Source: Nesterenkonia pannonica
GTDB taxonomy: Bacteria; Actinomycetota; Actinomycetes; Actinomycetales; Micrococcaceae
DNA: 64,000 bases
Assembly (NCBI RefSeq): GCF_019575955.1
Contig: NZ_CP080575.1
Location: 310,001-374,000, forward strand
Reading direction: 5' to 3'
Shown: in pieces, positions 1-10,211 of the stretch
Numbering within the stretch: the first letter of the stretch is position 1
Layout of the letters: each line of letters opens with the position of its first letter
The notes under the pieces: model-generated
What the model saw: only the letters and a program-made list of their open reading frames with translations
Told to the model about the DNA's origin: nothing
The model's database searches: none
Made by a program: the position numbers and the translations under genes

Positions 1-1
1 C

Positions 2-355
2 AGCGATTTGGGCTGCAATGAGCTCTTCGGCCCCGCCGTGATGGTGTTCAAGGCTAAGGATGAGGCGGACGCCCTGCGGATCGCCAACAGCACCCAGTAC
101 GGGCTGATGGCCTCGGTGTGGACCCAGGACATGGACCGCGGCCAGAAGTTTGCGGAGCAGATCGAGGCGGGTATGACGTTCGTCAACACCCATATGGACT
201 CCAGCCCGGAGTTCCCGTTCGGGGGCATCAAGAACTCCGGCTATGGTCGCGAGAACGCACAGTGGGCGCTGCGCGAGTTCACCAACGAGCGGCTGGTGCG
301 GCTGGCCGCTCACCCCACGGGGCGAGTGAGCTTCACACGGGTGAGTCCGGCATGA
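2..355 (+). CDS. Aldehyde dehydrogenase family protein, C-terminal part (5' end outside window)
   Basis: The reading frame is open from the window edge to a TGA, giving about 117 residues. They match the C-terminal end of NAD(P)-dependent aldehyde dehydrogenases: ELFGPAVMVFK, then a segment ending NSTQYGLMASVWT, then FPFGGIKNSGYGRE, the conserved glycine-rich C-terminal signature of the succinate-semialdehyde/betaine-aldehyde group. The catalytic Cys and Glu lie upstream of the window, so the substrate cannot be fixed. The gene ends 15 bp before the convergent ABC1-family gene. No frameshift was seen in this part. Confidence 0.9.
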   Translation, partial: SDLGCNELFGPAVMVFKAKDEADALRIANSTQYGLMASVWTQDMDRGQKFAEQIEAGMTFVNTHMDSSPEFPFGGIKNSGYGRENAQWALREFTNERLVRLAAHPTGRVSFTRVSPA

Positions 356-370
356 GGGCCGGGGCCGGGC

Positions 371-2057
371 TCACCGTCGGGGGATGGCGGCGTGCAGGAA
401 CGGTATGGCAGACACGCCGATGAGCGTGTAGCCGAGGGCGCTGCTCTCGGTGTGCAGCAGGGCCCCGGAGATCACCAGCCCGGTGAACAGCACGGCCGAG
501 ACGGCGCGTCGGCTGAGGCGCTCCACTCCGGGCCAGGCGGCGGTCCAGGTCGGGGGTGCGAACGGCGATGCGGCCGTCGTCGAGCCGTTCGGCGAGCGCG
601 TTGAGCCTGCCGGGCAGGCGCAGGGCTGCGGCGGCTTCGGCTGCCTGCCGCGCGGTGTCCTGCAGGGCGGGGCCGCGCTGCTCGCGGATGAGCTGCTGGG
701 CGTAGGGCTCGATGGAGTCCCAGAGGTTGAAGCGGGTGTCGAGAGTGCTGCACACCCCGGAGATCAGGGACACGGTTCTCAGGGTCAGCAGGAAGTTCTC
801 GGGCAGCTGGAAGGGCAGTGAGCGCACCAGCTCCCGAACTCTCGGGCGAAGTCGCGGTATTCGCGGGGTCGACTTCTTTGAGCTCGGCGAACCCCATGCC
901 CCCGAAGCGCGCGAAGAGCTCTGTCATGGCGCGCTCGAGCTCCGCGGTGTCCGCGGAGGGCAGGAGCACTCCTACGTCTTGGATGCCGTCGACGAGGCTC
1001 TTTCCGTCCCGCGATGCGGCGGCGATGAATACTCGCCGCAGCCCGTTGCGGAGGGTGTCGGGTATCTCGCCCATCATCCCGAAGTCGATGAACGTCAGAT
1101 GCCAGGCAGGCGGCGTCTCGCCCTCGGCGCTCAGGCCTGCCGGCGGGGGCCGGGTGTGACGAAGATGTTGCCGGGGTGCGGGTCGGCGTGGAAGAACCCG
1201 TAGACGAACAGCTGGTCAAACATGACGTCGGCGAACTGGGCGGCGACCTCGGAGGGGTCGATGCCTGCCTGTCGGAGCCCGTCGACGTCGTTGATCTTGA
1301 TGGCGGTGACGTCTTCGAGGGTCAGCACGCGTCGGGTGGAGCGTTCCCACAGCACCTGCGGCACTGAGACGCGGGGTCCTCGGCGAAGTTCGCGGCGAAC
1401 CGTTCGGCGTTGGCAGCTTCCTGGAGGTAGTCGATCTCTTCGAGGCTGGTGGCGGCGAACTCTTCGACGAGGGCGGGTGCGTCGACCCTGCTGCTGACCA
1501 GTCGGATGTGGGAGAGCCACCGGCCGACTCGTCGCAGGGCGGCGAGGTCCACGTCGACGATGTCGCCGATGCCGGGTCGCTGGATCTTCACGACGGCGTG
1601 TGCGAAGCCGCCGAGTTCGGCGTCCTCATCCGTGGGCTGAGCGCGGTGGGCCTGGCCGAGGACGCCGAGGCCACGGGGGCCGGATCGACCCACGAGTAGG
1701 CCTGGTCGAGCGTCGTTCCGAGTTCGGCCTCGGCGACGGCTCTGATGTGGGCGAATGCGACGGGGCTGACTTCGTCCTGCAGCCCTTCGAGCTCTTTGGT
1801 GATCTCGGGCGGGAGCACGTCAGGCGTGAGGAGAGGAACTGTCCGACTTTGATCATGAGCCCGCCGAGGTCCACGGCGAGGCGGTGGAACCGTTGGGCGA
1901 GGCGCTGCATGCGCCGGGATCGGTTGATCGCGGAGATGCGGGCCAGGCCGATGCGCGGCAGGAACAGCTCGAACCACCACAGCTGGGCGAGGTGGAACGC
2001 GGCGAAGCGCAGGATGCGGCGGTATCGGGTGCGCAGCGGCTTAGCCGCGGCGGTCAC
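371..2057 (-). CDS. ABC1/AarF (UbiB-like) atypical protein kinase
   Basis: Joining several frames gives a protein of about 560 residues of the ABC1/ADCK/UbiB family, atypical kinases usually tied to isoprenoid-quinone or lipid metabolism at the membrane. Visible hallmarks in order are the family KxGQ motif (MIKVGQFLSSR), the VVKIQRPGI lysine strand, the catalytic loop HADPHPGNIF, and the metal-binding FIDFGMMGEI. The C-terminus has two hydrophobic stretches (SAVLFTGLVISGALL and GYTLIGVSAIPFL), as in family members with a membrane tail. The GTG start at 2057 lies 49 bp after the padR stop, so the two are probably co-transcribed. About five one-base errors break the frame (near 1830, 1650, 1370, 1150 and 840); I read them as sequencing errors because every segment remains conserved. 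Confidence 0.88.
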
Positions 2058-2105
2058 TCGGCGCCCTGCAGGTGGCGGTGCGCGTGAGCGGCTGGGGCCA
2101 CAGGC

Positions 2106-2681
2106 TCAGTCCTGCGCGAGGATGGCGTAGAGCCTGCGTCGCACTTGGTCGATCTCCTGCTCCGCCTGACGGATCTGCTCGGGGGTGCCGGAGCGTCCCA
2201 CCTGGGCGAGTGCCTGGGCCAGGTCCATTCCGGTCTTGGACAGGGCGCGCACGGCTGGGCCGCGGTGCTCGGTTCCTTCCCACTGGGGCGGCCATTCCTC
2301 GGAGGCGGCTGCGGCTTCGCGCCCCTCCTCGGTGAGCGAGTAGGTCTTGCGTCCGCCGTCGGTCTCGGAGTGGATGAGGCCTTCGTCGGCGAGCAGCTGG
2401 AGTGTGGGGTACACCGAGCCGGGGCTGGGCTTCCAAGCTCCGCCGCTGCGCTGCTCGATCTCATGGATGATCTGGTAGCCGTGCATGGATCGCTCGGCGA
2501 GCAGTGAGAGCACCGCCAGGCGCACGTCGCCGCGGTTGGCTCAGGGTGCCGACTTCTGCTTGAACGTGCTCCGAAGGTTGTCCAGCGCCTCCCAGATGTC
2601 ACCTGCGGGGCCGCCTGGGCCTGGGCGGCGGTCTCCGAACATGTGCCGGGAGTGCGAGCTGCCTGCTGATGAATCGTGCAT
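2106..2681 (-). CDS. PadR-family transcriptional regulator
   Basis: The core segment RRGDVRLAVLSLLAER, then MHGYQIIHEIEQRSGG and PSPGSVYPTLQLLADEGLI, is the PadR winged helix-turn-helix. A coiled C-terminal arm of the PadR_C type follows and ends RRRLYAILAQD. The N-terminus is in another frame and begins MHDSSAGSSHSRHMFG, with the Gly/Pro-rich leader typical of actinobacterial PadR proteins. One base error near 2540 joins the two parts. Upstream of the start lies a CGATATATCG palindrome, which would suit autoregulation. The gene precedes the ABC1-family gene in what looks like a two-gene operon. Confidence 0.85.
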
Positions 2682-2729
2682 CACGAACCTCCTGTGCGCC
2701 TCGCCCGCGGTGAGCGTGGCCTGCGTCAA

Positions 2730-2739
2730 CGATATATCG
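2730..2739. promoter_or_regulatory. Candidate PadR operator (CGATATATCG palindrome)
   Basis: This perfect 10-bp palindrome lies 49 bp upstream of the padR start. On the minus strand it is followed directly by TTGACG, a plausible -35 element, so a bound repressor would overlap the promoter. PadR proteins often bind AT-rich dyads. It also overlaps the last codons of the upstream dehalogenase gene by position only. A related palindrome occurs at 18043-18054. Confidence 0.45.
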
Positions 2740-2743
2740 GCAG

Positions 2744-3416
2744 TCACGAGAATGCGAGGGCTGAGGAGAGCTCCACCAGGTCTGAGGCTTCGATCTCCGG
2801 GGTGCGGAAGGAGGACGGGTGCGCGGCTTCGGTCCGGTTGATCCAGGCCGTGCGGAGCCCGCTGCGGCGGCCCCGTGAATGTCCCACGGGTGGACGGCAA
2901 CCAGCATGACGTCACCGGGCTGCTGCTGGGTCTGGTGCACGGCGTAGCGGTAGGCCTCGCGCGTAAGCTTCCACAGGGAGCGTCCTGGACGCTGAGGCAC
3001 TGCGAAAAGCGTGTCCGGATCGCAAGCTCTGTCCAGCAGGGACTCTGCGATGGCGGAGGAGCCGTTGCTGAGTGTGACCAGCTCAGCGGCGCGGCTGAGG
3101 GCGGTGACACCGGGCGCGACATCCGGATGCAGGCCCAGACCTTTGAAGGCGTCCAGGAGTTGTACGACTTTAGTCGAATGGTCTGCGTTCCCCAAGGTCG
3201 CACGCAGGTGACGGTGCAGCCCGTCCTGCGCGATCGTGACGAAGTCGGGGTTGTCTCCCGTGCTGGTCAGCGCGAACCCGTCGCGCAGCACCTCCGCGAA
3301 CCACAGCGGTGCCCCTCAGCCGACAGTCCGACCGCTTCGAAGGCGTCAGCCAGCGGACTCATATCGGAGAGTGTCTCGTTGACGTCGAAGAGGACGACGG
3401 AGGGAACGGCGGTCAT
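2744..3416 (-). CDS. Haloacid dehalogenase type II family hydrolase (HAD superfamily)
   Basis: The protein starts MTAVPSVVLFDVNETLSD, HAD motif I with the nucleophile Asp in FDVNETL. Motif II follows as LVTLSNGSS, and later DVMLVAVHPWDIHGAAAAG, which matches motif IV of type II 2-haloacid dehalogenases. This class hydrolyses short 2-haloalkanoic acids in the cytoplasm, but many members have other or unknown substrates. Length after correction is about 224 residues, normal for the family. Base errors near 3310, 3000 and 2840 split the frame. It lies 8 bp downstream of the alkylhydroperoxidase-like gene in the same direction, so the two are probably one operon. Confidence 0.85.
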
Positions 3417-3424
3417 GGCGATTC

Positions 3425-3966
3425 CTAGAGGGCAGGTGCTTCGGGGAGGTCGAGTTCGGTCTTGACCATGTGGTTGAAGTAGTTGGTGTAGAGGTTCAGG
3501 GTCAGGTGGCTGGAGAGTTCGGTGAGCTCCTCGGGGTCCATCCGGCATCGAGGGCTGCCTGCCAGGCGTCGTCGTCGATGGTGCCCTTGTCTGCGGCTGC
3601 CTGGCGGGCCGCGTTCAGGAGTGCGGCGAGCTTGGGGTCGAAGTCGACGTCGCCGCGGCGGATGGCCACGGTCTGCTCCTCGCTGAGCCCGGCGGCTTTG
3701 GCGCCTTGGGTGTGTGCGGCTTGGCAGTAGGTGCAGTCATCGACGGTGCCGACGGCAAGGGCGATGGCTTCTTGGGTCTGTGCGTCGAAGGTGCCGTAGT
3801 CCTCGATGGCCTGCTGGATGGCGATGTAGGTCTGCAGCGCTACAGGTGAGGCGGCCATGGCTCCGTGGATGTTCAGGACTTTGCCGAACTTCTGCTCCAG
3901 GGTTTTCAGCTGGTCCTGGACGCTTTGGGGTGCGGACTCGACGGTGTGCACAGCGACTCTGCTCAT
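3425..3966 (-). CDS. Carboxymuconolactone decarboxylase / AhpD-like family protein
   Basis: The protein has about 180 residues. It carries the AhpD redox signature DDCTYCQAAH (CxxC with a following His), typical of peroxidase-related CMD-domain proteins that act on peroxides through a cysteine pair. The C-terminal end, in a second frame after an error near 3540, reads HLTLNLYTNYFNHMVKTELD, which matches the conserved end of this subfamily and its N-x-Y-T-N-Y-F-N-H motif. The ATG at 3966 follows a purine-rich site. It is the first gene of a likely two-gene unit with the dehalogenase. Confidence 0.88.
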
Positions 3967-4074
3967 GGTGATGCCTCTCTGGCGGGGTGACGTGAGGGCG
4001 ACGCTCAGCTTGCGTGCGGAGCTCTTTGCCGCCTGATGCCACCGTAGACCCGCTTGCAAGGGCGCTTCCGGTGC

Positions 4075-4562
4075 TCAGAGGAGGTCTGGGATGTGGTGTG
4101 CGGTTTCTGCGCGGGCCCTGTTGGTGGACCTGACTTGGAGGTAGGCGCCTGTTGCAGCGGCCACTCCCATGACCGCACGCGGGGCGGGCACGCGAAGCGT
4201 CCTGAGCGTCTTCTCCGCTGCAGCGTCGAACCAGAAGCAGAAGCGAGCCCCAGGTAGGTCGCAGTGCCGGCGGTGAGGGCGTAGGCCGTTCTGGCGGCGG
4301 GGGTCAGTTCGGGCAGCTCCGTGGTGTCGAGGGGCTCACCCTGCCACGCGCTGAGCTTGTGCAGAACCCATGTGGTCGCACCGGGGGCAGCGGCCATGGC
4401 TGCCACGCTCGCCGTCGGCCCCCAGATCAGCGTGCGTCGCAGCCACTGCGGGTACGTGCGGGCGGGGATGACGGAGAGCGGGCCGATCACCGCCGCTTGA
4501 GTCCATGGGTCCTGTGCCAGACGGCGACCAACGCTGCTCAGGACGGCAGATGCGGTGGGCAT
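4075..4562 (-). CDS. Hypothetical small membrane protein
   Basis: Translation from the ATG at 4562 gives about 162 residues when a frame change near 4235 is allowed. It has hydrophobic stretches around WTQAAVIGPLSVIPA and GPTASVAAMAAAPGATTW, and a final RAVMGVAAATGAYLQ segment. I do not recognise a family. Coding character is supported by uniform third-position G/C and by the tight divergent spacing to the PhzF gene. Function is unknown. Confidence 0.5.
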
Positions 4563-4624
4563 GCCCCCACTCTAAGAGAGTCGGTGACTCAGCGGCGCGT
4601 CTGCTGCTGAAATATGGTGGGAGC

Positions 4625-5484
4625 ATGAGGCGATTTCGGCAGGTTGACGTGTTCGGCCAGGAGCCCTGCACCGGCAATCCCGTGGCGGTGGTTCTCGATG
4701 CTGAGGGCTTGATGATGAGGCGCTCCGCCGGTTCTCGGTGTGGTCCAACCTCTCCGGAGTGCACGTTCGTCCTGCCGCCTACGGACCCCGGCGCGGACTA
4801 CCGGGTGCGCATATTCAGCCTCAGCACCGAGCTGCCGTTCGCCGGGCACCCGACTCTGGGAACCGCGCGCGCCTGGCTGGACAGCCGGCGGCAGCTGCGA
4901 CGCCCGGGGTTGTGGTGCAGGAGTGCGGTGCCGGGCTGGTGCCGGTCCGCATCGAGTATGACCGGCTGGCCTTCTGCGCACCCGACCGCCTGCGATCAGG
5001 ACCCGTGGAAGCTGAGCTGTTGGACACTCTGACGCAGATCCTCGGAGTGGAGCGCGAGCGCGTTGTCGATGCGGAGTGGCTGGACAACGGGCCGGGCTGG
5101 GTCGGTGTTCTGCTGGACCACGCTGATGCTGTGCTCGCCCTGCGGCCAGAGGCTTCGCCCGCTGGGGGCCATGGGCTGTCGGTGTGGTCGGGGCCCACGC
5201 TGCTGACGCGGACACTGCGTATGAGGTCGGGCGTTCTTCACCGAGGACGACGGCCTGCTGCGTGAGGACCCGGTGACCGGCAGCCTCAATGCTGCGGCCG
5301 CCCAATGGCTGGTGGGCAGCGGTCGTGCCGCGACTCCCTACGTGGCCGCTCAGGGCACTGCGATGGGACGTCTCGGCCGTGTCCACGTCGGCGGCGACGA
5401 TGAGGGATCTGGATCAGCGGACGTGCCGACGTCGTCCTTTCGGGGCGCGCAGCTTTGTCGCAGAGCGGTCCCTCGCCGGCCTGA
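4625..5484 (+). CDS. PhzF-family isomerase/epimerase
   Basis: The start MRRFRQVDVFGQEPCTGNPV is the conserved N-terminus of the PhzF/diaminopimelate-epimerase-like fold. SNLSECTFVLPP contains the Glu that acts as general acid/base in PhzF. Later motifs are LSTELPFAGHPTLGTA and DPVTGSLNAAAAQWL. Many members have unknown substrates, so a role in phenazine synthesis is not implied; no other phenazine genes are present. Frames change near 4715, 4895, 5190 and 5405. The corrected product is about 285 residues, the usual size. Confidence 0.85.
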
Positions 5485-5553
5485 TCTGCTGCCGCGGGGC
5501 TTCCTTCGGAGTTCTCCGATTCGGGCTGCTGCATCCGGTAGCCTCGCGGCGCA

Positions 5554-6120
5554 TCATGCCTGCCGATCGTCTTTGCCGACCGCCCGGGCCTGTTGTCTTG
5601 CCTCGTGTGCAGTCGCGGCTTTCCCGGGCCGCCTTGAAACGATCCTGCCGGCCATCGAGAGCAGGGCGATCGCAGCGAGCACGGCTGCCAGAATGCCGTA
5701 CACCACGGTGTGGTCAGGGGTTGGCTGCATATTCCTGATAGGCGCTCCCAGAAGGATGCGAAGAGTTGCGTCGGCAGTCCAGAACGCAAGGAGTGATGCA
5801 AGGGCGCTAAGCCAGGAGAAATGGATCGCGCTTTGAGGCGCCGAGCGTCAGCAGTCCAACGACTATGGGGAAGATCGGCCCAAAACTGTCGAGAGCGGGA
5901 TGAACGCGCCTGCAGCTGTCGCCGCGAGTGCCGCCCATCCGTAGTAAGCGGACTTCTCGGTGGATCGCAGCGCGCACCAGACCACTGCTAGCGCAAGAGG
6001 GAACGCAAAAACGGAGATCAGTTCGAAGCTCGGGGACATGAGCGGAAAGTCCATGACGGCCGATATGAGCGCGCAGAGAGAGCTCAGCAGGAGCACGCTG
6101 CACCTGTGGATGGCTGACAC
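5554..6120 (-). CDS. Hypothetical integral membrane protein
   Basis: The GTG start at 6120 is preceded by GGGAGGA at good spacing. The joined product of about 190 residues has roughly five hydrophobic helices, among them CSVLLLSSLCALISAVM, LISVFAFPLALAVVWCAL and VVYGILAAVLAAIALLSMA, and a basic tail. The family is not recognised. The frame breaks at 5806-5812, where GCTAAGC stands (GCTTAGC on the coding strand). Restoring GCCGGC joins LLA to GALASLLAFW without any other change, so the stop there is probably not real. Confidence 0.6.
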
Positions 6121-6292
6121 TGTCGATTTCCTCCCGTATGCGGAGAGCTTCGTGCAGGTAAGTCCTGTTCGGCACTCAACGCCCACCCTACGGGTCTCGG
6201 TCGACGCGCAGCGCGGGGCAACGTGCATGCAACCTCTGAGTCCCTAGTGTGAGGCACATCACCTACAAGAAATTTATGACGAGGGAGTCGCC

Positions 6293-7329
6293 ATGAGCAC
6301 CATGAACGCAGCAGTCGTCGAAGACTTCGGCAGAGAGCTGTCCGTCACCGAGTATCCCGTTCCCGAGCCTGCCTCTCATCAGGCGCTGGTGAGAGTCATC
6401 GCCTCAGGCGTCTGTCACACCGACCTCCACGCCCGCGACGGCGACTGGCCGGTGAAGCCTACGCCGCCCTTCATTCCGGGGCATGAGGGTGTCGGCGTCG
6501 TCGAGAAGGTCGGCAGCGACGTGACCAACGTTGCTGTTGGGGACATGGTCGGAAACGCGTGGCTGTGGTCGGCCTGCGGCTCCTGCGAATACTGCCGCAC
6601 CGGCTGGGAGACCCTCTGCGAGCAGCAGTCCAACGGCGGGTATTCGATCGATGGATCGTTCGGCGAGTACATGCTCGTCGACGCCCGCTATGCCGCGCTG
6701 ATCCCCAAAGGTGCTGATCCGCACGAGATCGCACCGGTGCTGTGCGCAGGCGTGACCGTCTACAAGGGGCTGAAGCTGACCGGGGTGCGCCCGGGCCAGT
6801 GGGTGGCGATCTCCGGGATCGGCGGTCTTGGTCATATCGCCGTCCAGTATGCGGTGGCGATGGGCATGCGCGTCATCGCAGTGGACATCGCTGATGACAA
6901 GCTGGCGCTGGCGAAGAAGCACGGCGCTGAGATCACTCTCAACGCGAAGGGTGTGGACCCGGCGCATGAGATTCAGCAGCAGGTCGGAGGGACCCACGGG
7001 GTCCTGGTGACTGCAGTGCACCCGAGCGCTTTCGGGCAGGCGATCAGCATGACCCGGCGCGGCGGAACGATCGTCTTCAACGGCTTGCCTCCGGGGACTT
7101 CCCTGCGCCCATCTTCGACATCGTGCTGAAGGGGCTCACCATCCGCGGCTCCATCGTCGGGACGCGCCAGGACATGGTCGAAGCCCTTGAGTTCTACGAG
7201 CGCGGACTCATCCACCCGACGTACTCGAAGCGCCCGCTGAGCGACATCAACGCGGTCTTCGATGAGATGCACCACGGCAAGATCGACGGTCGAGTGGTCA
7301 TCGACTACTCCTACGCCGATGCGCAGTAG
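6293..7329 (+). CDS. adhP: Zinc-dependent alcohol dehydrogenase (AdhP/AdhA type)
   Basis: The product is a medium-chain dehydrogenase of about 345 residues that interconverts alcohols and aldehydes with NAD. The catalytic zinc region is GVCHTDLHARDGDWP plus PGHEGVG. The structural zinc site is the four-cysteine stretch SACGSCEYCRTGWETLC. The nucleotide-binding turn is SGIGGLGHIAVQYA, and VDIADDKL supplies the NAD-selecting Asp. It closely resembles AdhP/AdhT. One missing G in a G-run near 7097 breaks the frame between the segment ending GGTIVFNGLPPG and APIFDIVLKGLTIRGSIVGT. Start chosen at ATG 6293 after a purine-rich AGGGAG. Confidence 0.93.
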
Positions 7330-7342
7330 CCCGGCCTCAGCG

Positions 7343-7681
7343 CTAGGGGCCTGAGATCACCGTCGCCAGAACCAGCACCGCCGGTAGGCAGATCACGCCG
7401 AGCGCAGCGGAGGCGAGAGCCCACCTGGCCCGGTCCTGACTCCTCACCGCGCGGTCGAACCATGCAGCGGCCGCGTAAGCGAGGAGCAGTGCTGGCGGGA
7501 GAAGCAGGAGAATCGCGCCCAGGCGAAGATTGCTTCCACCGACGTATGGGTCACCGATGGTGGTGAACAGCAGCAGGACCGTGACGACGACGGCCAGCGT
7601 CATCAGGGCGACTGCTGCTGCCGGCACTCTTCGCGGGTGCTCTCGAGGTTCATGGGAACTCTGCACACGGTCTTCATACAT
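7343..7681 (-). CDS. Hypothetical three-helix membrane protein
   Basis: The product has 112 residues, with a charged N-terminus and three hydrophobic segments (ALMTLAVVVTVLLLFTTIG, GAILLLLPPALLLAYAAAAWF and ALGVICLPAVLVLATVI). No family was recognised. It lies between the convergent adhP gene and the symporter gene, 43 bp downstream of the latter. Its frame is intact. The function is unknown. Confidence 0.55.
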   Translation of the reverse strand: MYEDRVQSSHEPREHPRRVPAAAVALMTLAVVVTVLLLFTTIGDPYVGGSNLRLGAILLLLPPALLLAYAAAAWFDRAVRSQDRARWALASAALGVICLPAVLVLATVISGP

Positions 7682-7723
7682 CAGATATGCAGTGACCTCA
7701 GATAAGGCGCGGTCATCCTCAGC

Positions 7724-9159
7724 TCAGACTGTCGACGCCTCCCTTTCCGCGGCGGTGCTGTCCTCCAGTGCAGGAGCAGGCTTGGTGGCCAGGAGATGAG
7801 CACCAGGGCTGCCACAGCGACGGGGAACGCCACGACTACGGAGTTGACGCCTTCGCCGAAGACTTCCCACAGGACCGTCACGATGCCGCCGGTGATCATT
7901 GAGGCTGCGGCGTAGGCGGCGCTGACTCGTTTCCAGAAGAGCGCGGCGAGGACTGCAGGGGTCACCGCGGCGCCGTACATGGTGTAGGCGTACATCTGCA
8001 GGTCCAGCAGGGTGGGGAAGAACTGGACGAGGATGTACGCGCAGATCGCGATGCCGATGACGGCGAGCCTGGCGGTGAGGACCTGCCTGCCGGGGGCTGA
8101 CGCTTCGTGCCGGGCCCTATCGCGGAAGATCAGGTCGTAGACGATGTTCCCCGAGCAGGTCAGCAGGTACGAGGAGCCGGTCGTGACGATGAGGGCCAGT
8201 GCGGTGACGAGGATGACGGCGCCCACCAGCTCCGGGGTGAATCCGCCCGCAGCCAGGCCGAGGACTGCCATGTCCGGCTCGGACCCCGGGTTCACGATCG
8301 TTGCGGAGGAGGCCAGCAGGATGATGGGGATGATCATGGTCAGGCCGCCGAGGAAGAACAGGAGAGCGGCGCGCTGGGCGGTCTTCGGGCTCTTCGCGGC
8401 CGAGAGTCGCTGGTGCATGTTCTGGTCGCCCAGGCAGAGCAGGAAGAGGGGAGGAAGTAGCCCAGGATCTGCAGCGGAGTCAGCGGCCCGGTGAGCGTGC
8501 TGAGGGCGGGGTCGAGCCGGTCGACGTAGCTTCCGAAGCCGCCGATGTCCTGGACGAAGACGAAGCCGACCGCGGCGACGAGACCGACGATGATGATGAT
8601 CGCGGAGAGGAAGTCCGTCAGGCCACGGACTTCAGTCCATGCGGCGAGGAGCCAGGAACGTGATGAGCAGAACGGCCACCACTGCGCCCTGGGTCTGGCT
8701 CAGAGGAGTGATGAGGCTGAAGATGTAGTAAGCGCCTGTGAACTGTGTAGCGGCGATGCCCATGAAGGCGACCAGGACGATGAGCGTCCCGATGGTCCCG
8801 GTGTTCCTGCCGAAGCGGGTGCGCAGCAGCTGCGGCACCGTGTGGAAGGACTTGCGGCGGATCTTCTGCGCGAGGAAGCCGAGCGTCAGTGCGCCCAGCA
8901 GTGTGCCCAGGAAGAAGAAGATGCTTACCAGCGGGCCATTCTGGAAGACGAAGCTGGCGCCGCCGATGATGGAGCCGGAGCCGACGAACGTCGTGAGCAG
9001 GGTGCCCGCAAGGACCCAGGCGGGGAGCGACTGTCCGGCGAGGACGAAATCTGTGCCCGTCTTGATCTTGGCTCGCTTTCCGAGCCAGGCGGCGAATGCC
9101 ACCATGAGCAGCAGGTAGCAGATGAGGACGACGATGTTGGTCACGGTGCGGTGCTCCAT
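7724..9159 (-). CDS. Sodium:solute symporter family (SSS/SSF) transporter
   Basis: The product has about 475 residues and many transmembrane helices. It starts MEHRTVTNIVVLICYLLLMV. The family features visible are FVLAGQSLPAWVLAGTLLTT, then GSGSIIGGASFVFQ, and later LLCLGDQNMHQRLSAAKSP, a typical SSF segment. It imports a solute with sodium, and the substrate is not readable from sequence. The divergent-side neighbours, an RpiR regulator and an amidohydrolase, suggest a small organic nitrogen compound or peptide-like substrate. Frames change near 8640 and 7785. A TGCAA-N6-TTGCA site lies 56 bp upstream of the start. Confidence 0.88.
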
Positions 9160-9214
9160 CCGGGCGGTGAGTGTGACGTGGAACTCATCAATAGTGACGG
9201 CCCACAGTCAGCAT

Positions 9215-9230
9215 TGCAACATTCATTGCA
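9215..9230. promoter_or_regulatory. Candidate RpiR operator, copy 1
   Basis: The 16-bp inverted repeat TGCAA-CATTCA-TTGCA lies just upstream of the symporter start. The same architecture (TGCAA, six bases, TTGCA) recurs at 10131-10146, next to the start of the RpiR gene and ahead of the amidohydrolase. Two copies in the two promoter regions of one locus point to the local RpiR regulator as the binding protein. Confidence 0.6.
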
Positions 9231-9285
9231 TTACCGTCGTGTTTCGCCGCCGCCCTGCCCGTCAGGTGCGCAGGTGGCCGTCGTG

Positions 9286-10127
9286 TCACTCCACGACGAC
9301 GCCTACCCGCTTCCACATCTCATCGGCCTCGCGCAGGCTGGCCTCAGCCCCGGCGCGATCCTGCTCGGCAACGCCCATCAGGAGCGCCTGAATCACCGCA
9401 GTGGCGGGAATGGTCGAGGGCAGGTAGCGCGCGGACTCACTGGGCACGGTGATGGCCACATCGGATCGTTGGACCACCGGCGTGGAGCGGTCGGCGATGG
9501 CCAGGAGCGGGACTCCGCGCTCGGCTGCCATGATCGCCAGCTGGTTGATGGCCTCGGTGGTCTTCCAGATGTTGAATGTGATGACGAGGTCGTCGGCCTT
9601 CAGCTGCCGCACTGCTGTCATCTGCGCGGAGACTGCCCCGGTCTGCAGCGAAACGTCGCAGCCGAGCAGCTGCGCCCCGTGGGCGAGCTGGGCGGCGGGC
9701 CCTGCGAAGATTCCGGTGGCCAGCACCACGGTGCGCTTCGACCGGCGGATGAGTTCGGCGGCGGCCTCGATGACGCTCTCATCGAGGGTCGTGCTGAGCG
9801 ACTCCAGTGCGCGCACGTCCTCCATGATCGACGCGAGCCCCTTCACGCCTGAGCCCGAGGCGCTGAGGATTCGGTCGGCGGTGAGCGTGGCGAGGTACCT
9901 TCCCCGATAGTCCAGCACCAGGTCCGGCCACCCTGAGAATCCGAGGAACTGCGCCGTTCGCGTCACCGTTGCGATGTTGACCCCGGCGACGTCGGCAAGC
10001 TGCTGGGTGGTGGCGAAGGCGCAGAGCTCGGGGTCGGCTCGGAGGAGCTCCACCACCCGGCCCAGCGCTGGCGAGGGGCGCGGCCTTCGACCAGCTTGTC
10101 CACCCAGGTGGAGACACTCTGACTCAT
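9286..10127 (-). CDS. RpiR-family transcriptional regulator (HTH-RpiR plus SIS domain)
   Basis: The product has about 280 residues. The N-terminal HTH reads CAFATTQQLADVAGVN and TVTRTAQFLGFSGWPDL, the classic RpiR segment. The C-terminal sugar-isomerase (SIS) fold runs from VVLATGIFAGPAAQLA to MAAERGVPLLAIADRS and would bind the effector. The true start is ATG 10127 (MSQSVSTWVDKLVEG), with a base error near 10075 before the HTH. It sits between the symporter, which lies downstream in the same direction, and the divergent amidohydrolase, and both flanking promoter regions carry the same palindrome. It is probably the local repressor. Confidence 0.88.
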
Positions 10128-10130
10128 GCT

Positions 10131-10146
10131 TGCAAAGTCCTTTGCA
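10131..10146. promoter_or_regulatory. Candidate RpiR operator, copy 2
   Basis: TGCAAAG-TC-CTTTGCA is a perfect 16-bp inverted repeat. It lies 3 bp upstream of the RpiR start on the minus strand and about 65 bp upstream of the divergent amidohydrolase. It has the same half-sites and spacing as the copy at 9215-9230. Confidence 0.65.
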
Positions 10147-10211
10147 TGTCGTTACGTTGATCACACCGCGCGATGATGATCTGCGGAGTCTGAACCAACT
10201 GAGGGAGTCTG

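Noticed and set aside
8545-9852. Long plus-strand open frame of 435 codons opposite the symporter and RpiR genes
   Set aside because: It is antisense to two well-supported genes, has biased low-complexity composition (His/Gly/Arg/Asp), and is the usual shadow of high-GC coding DNA.
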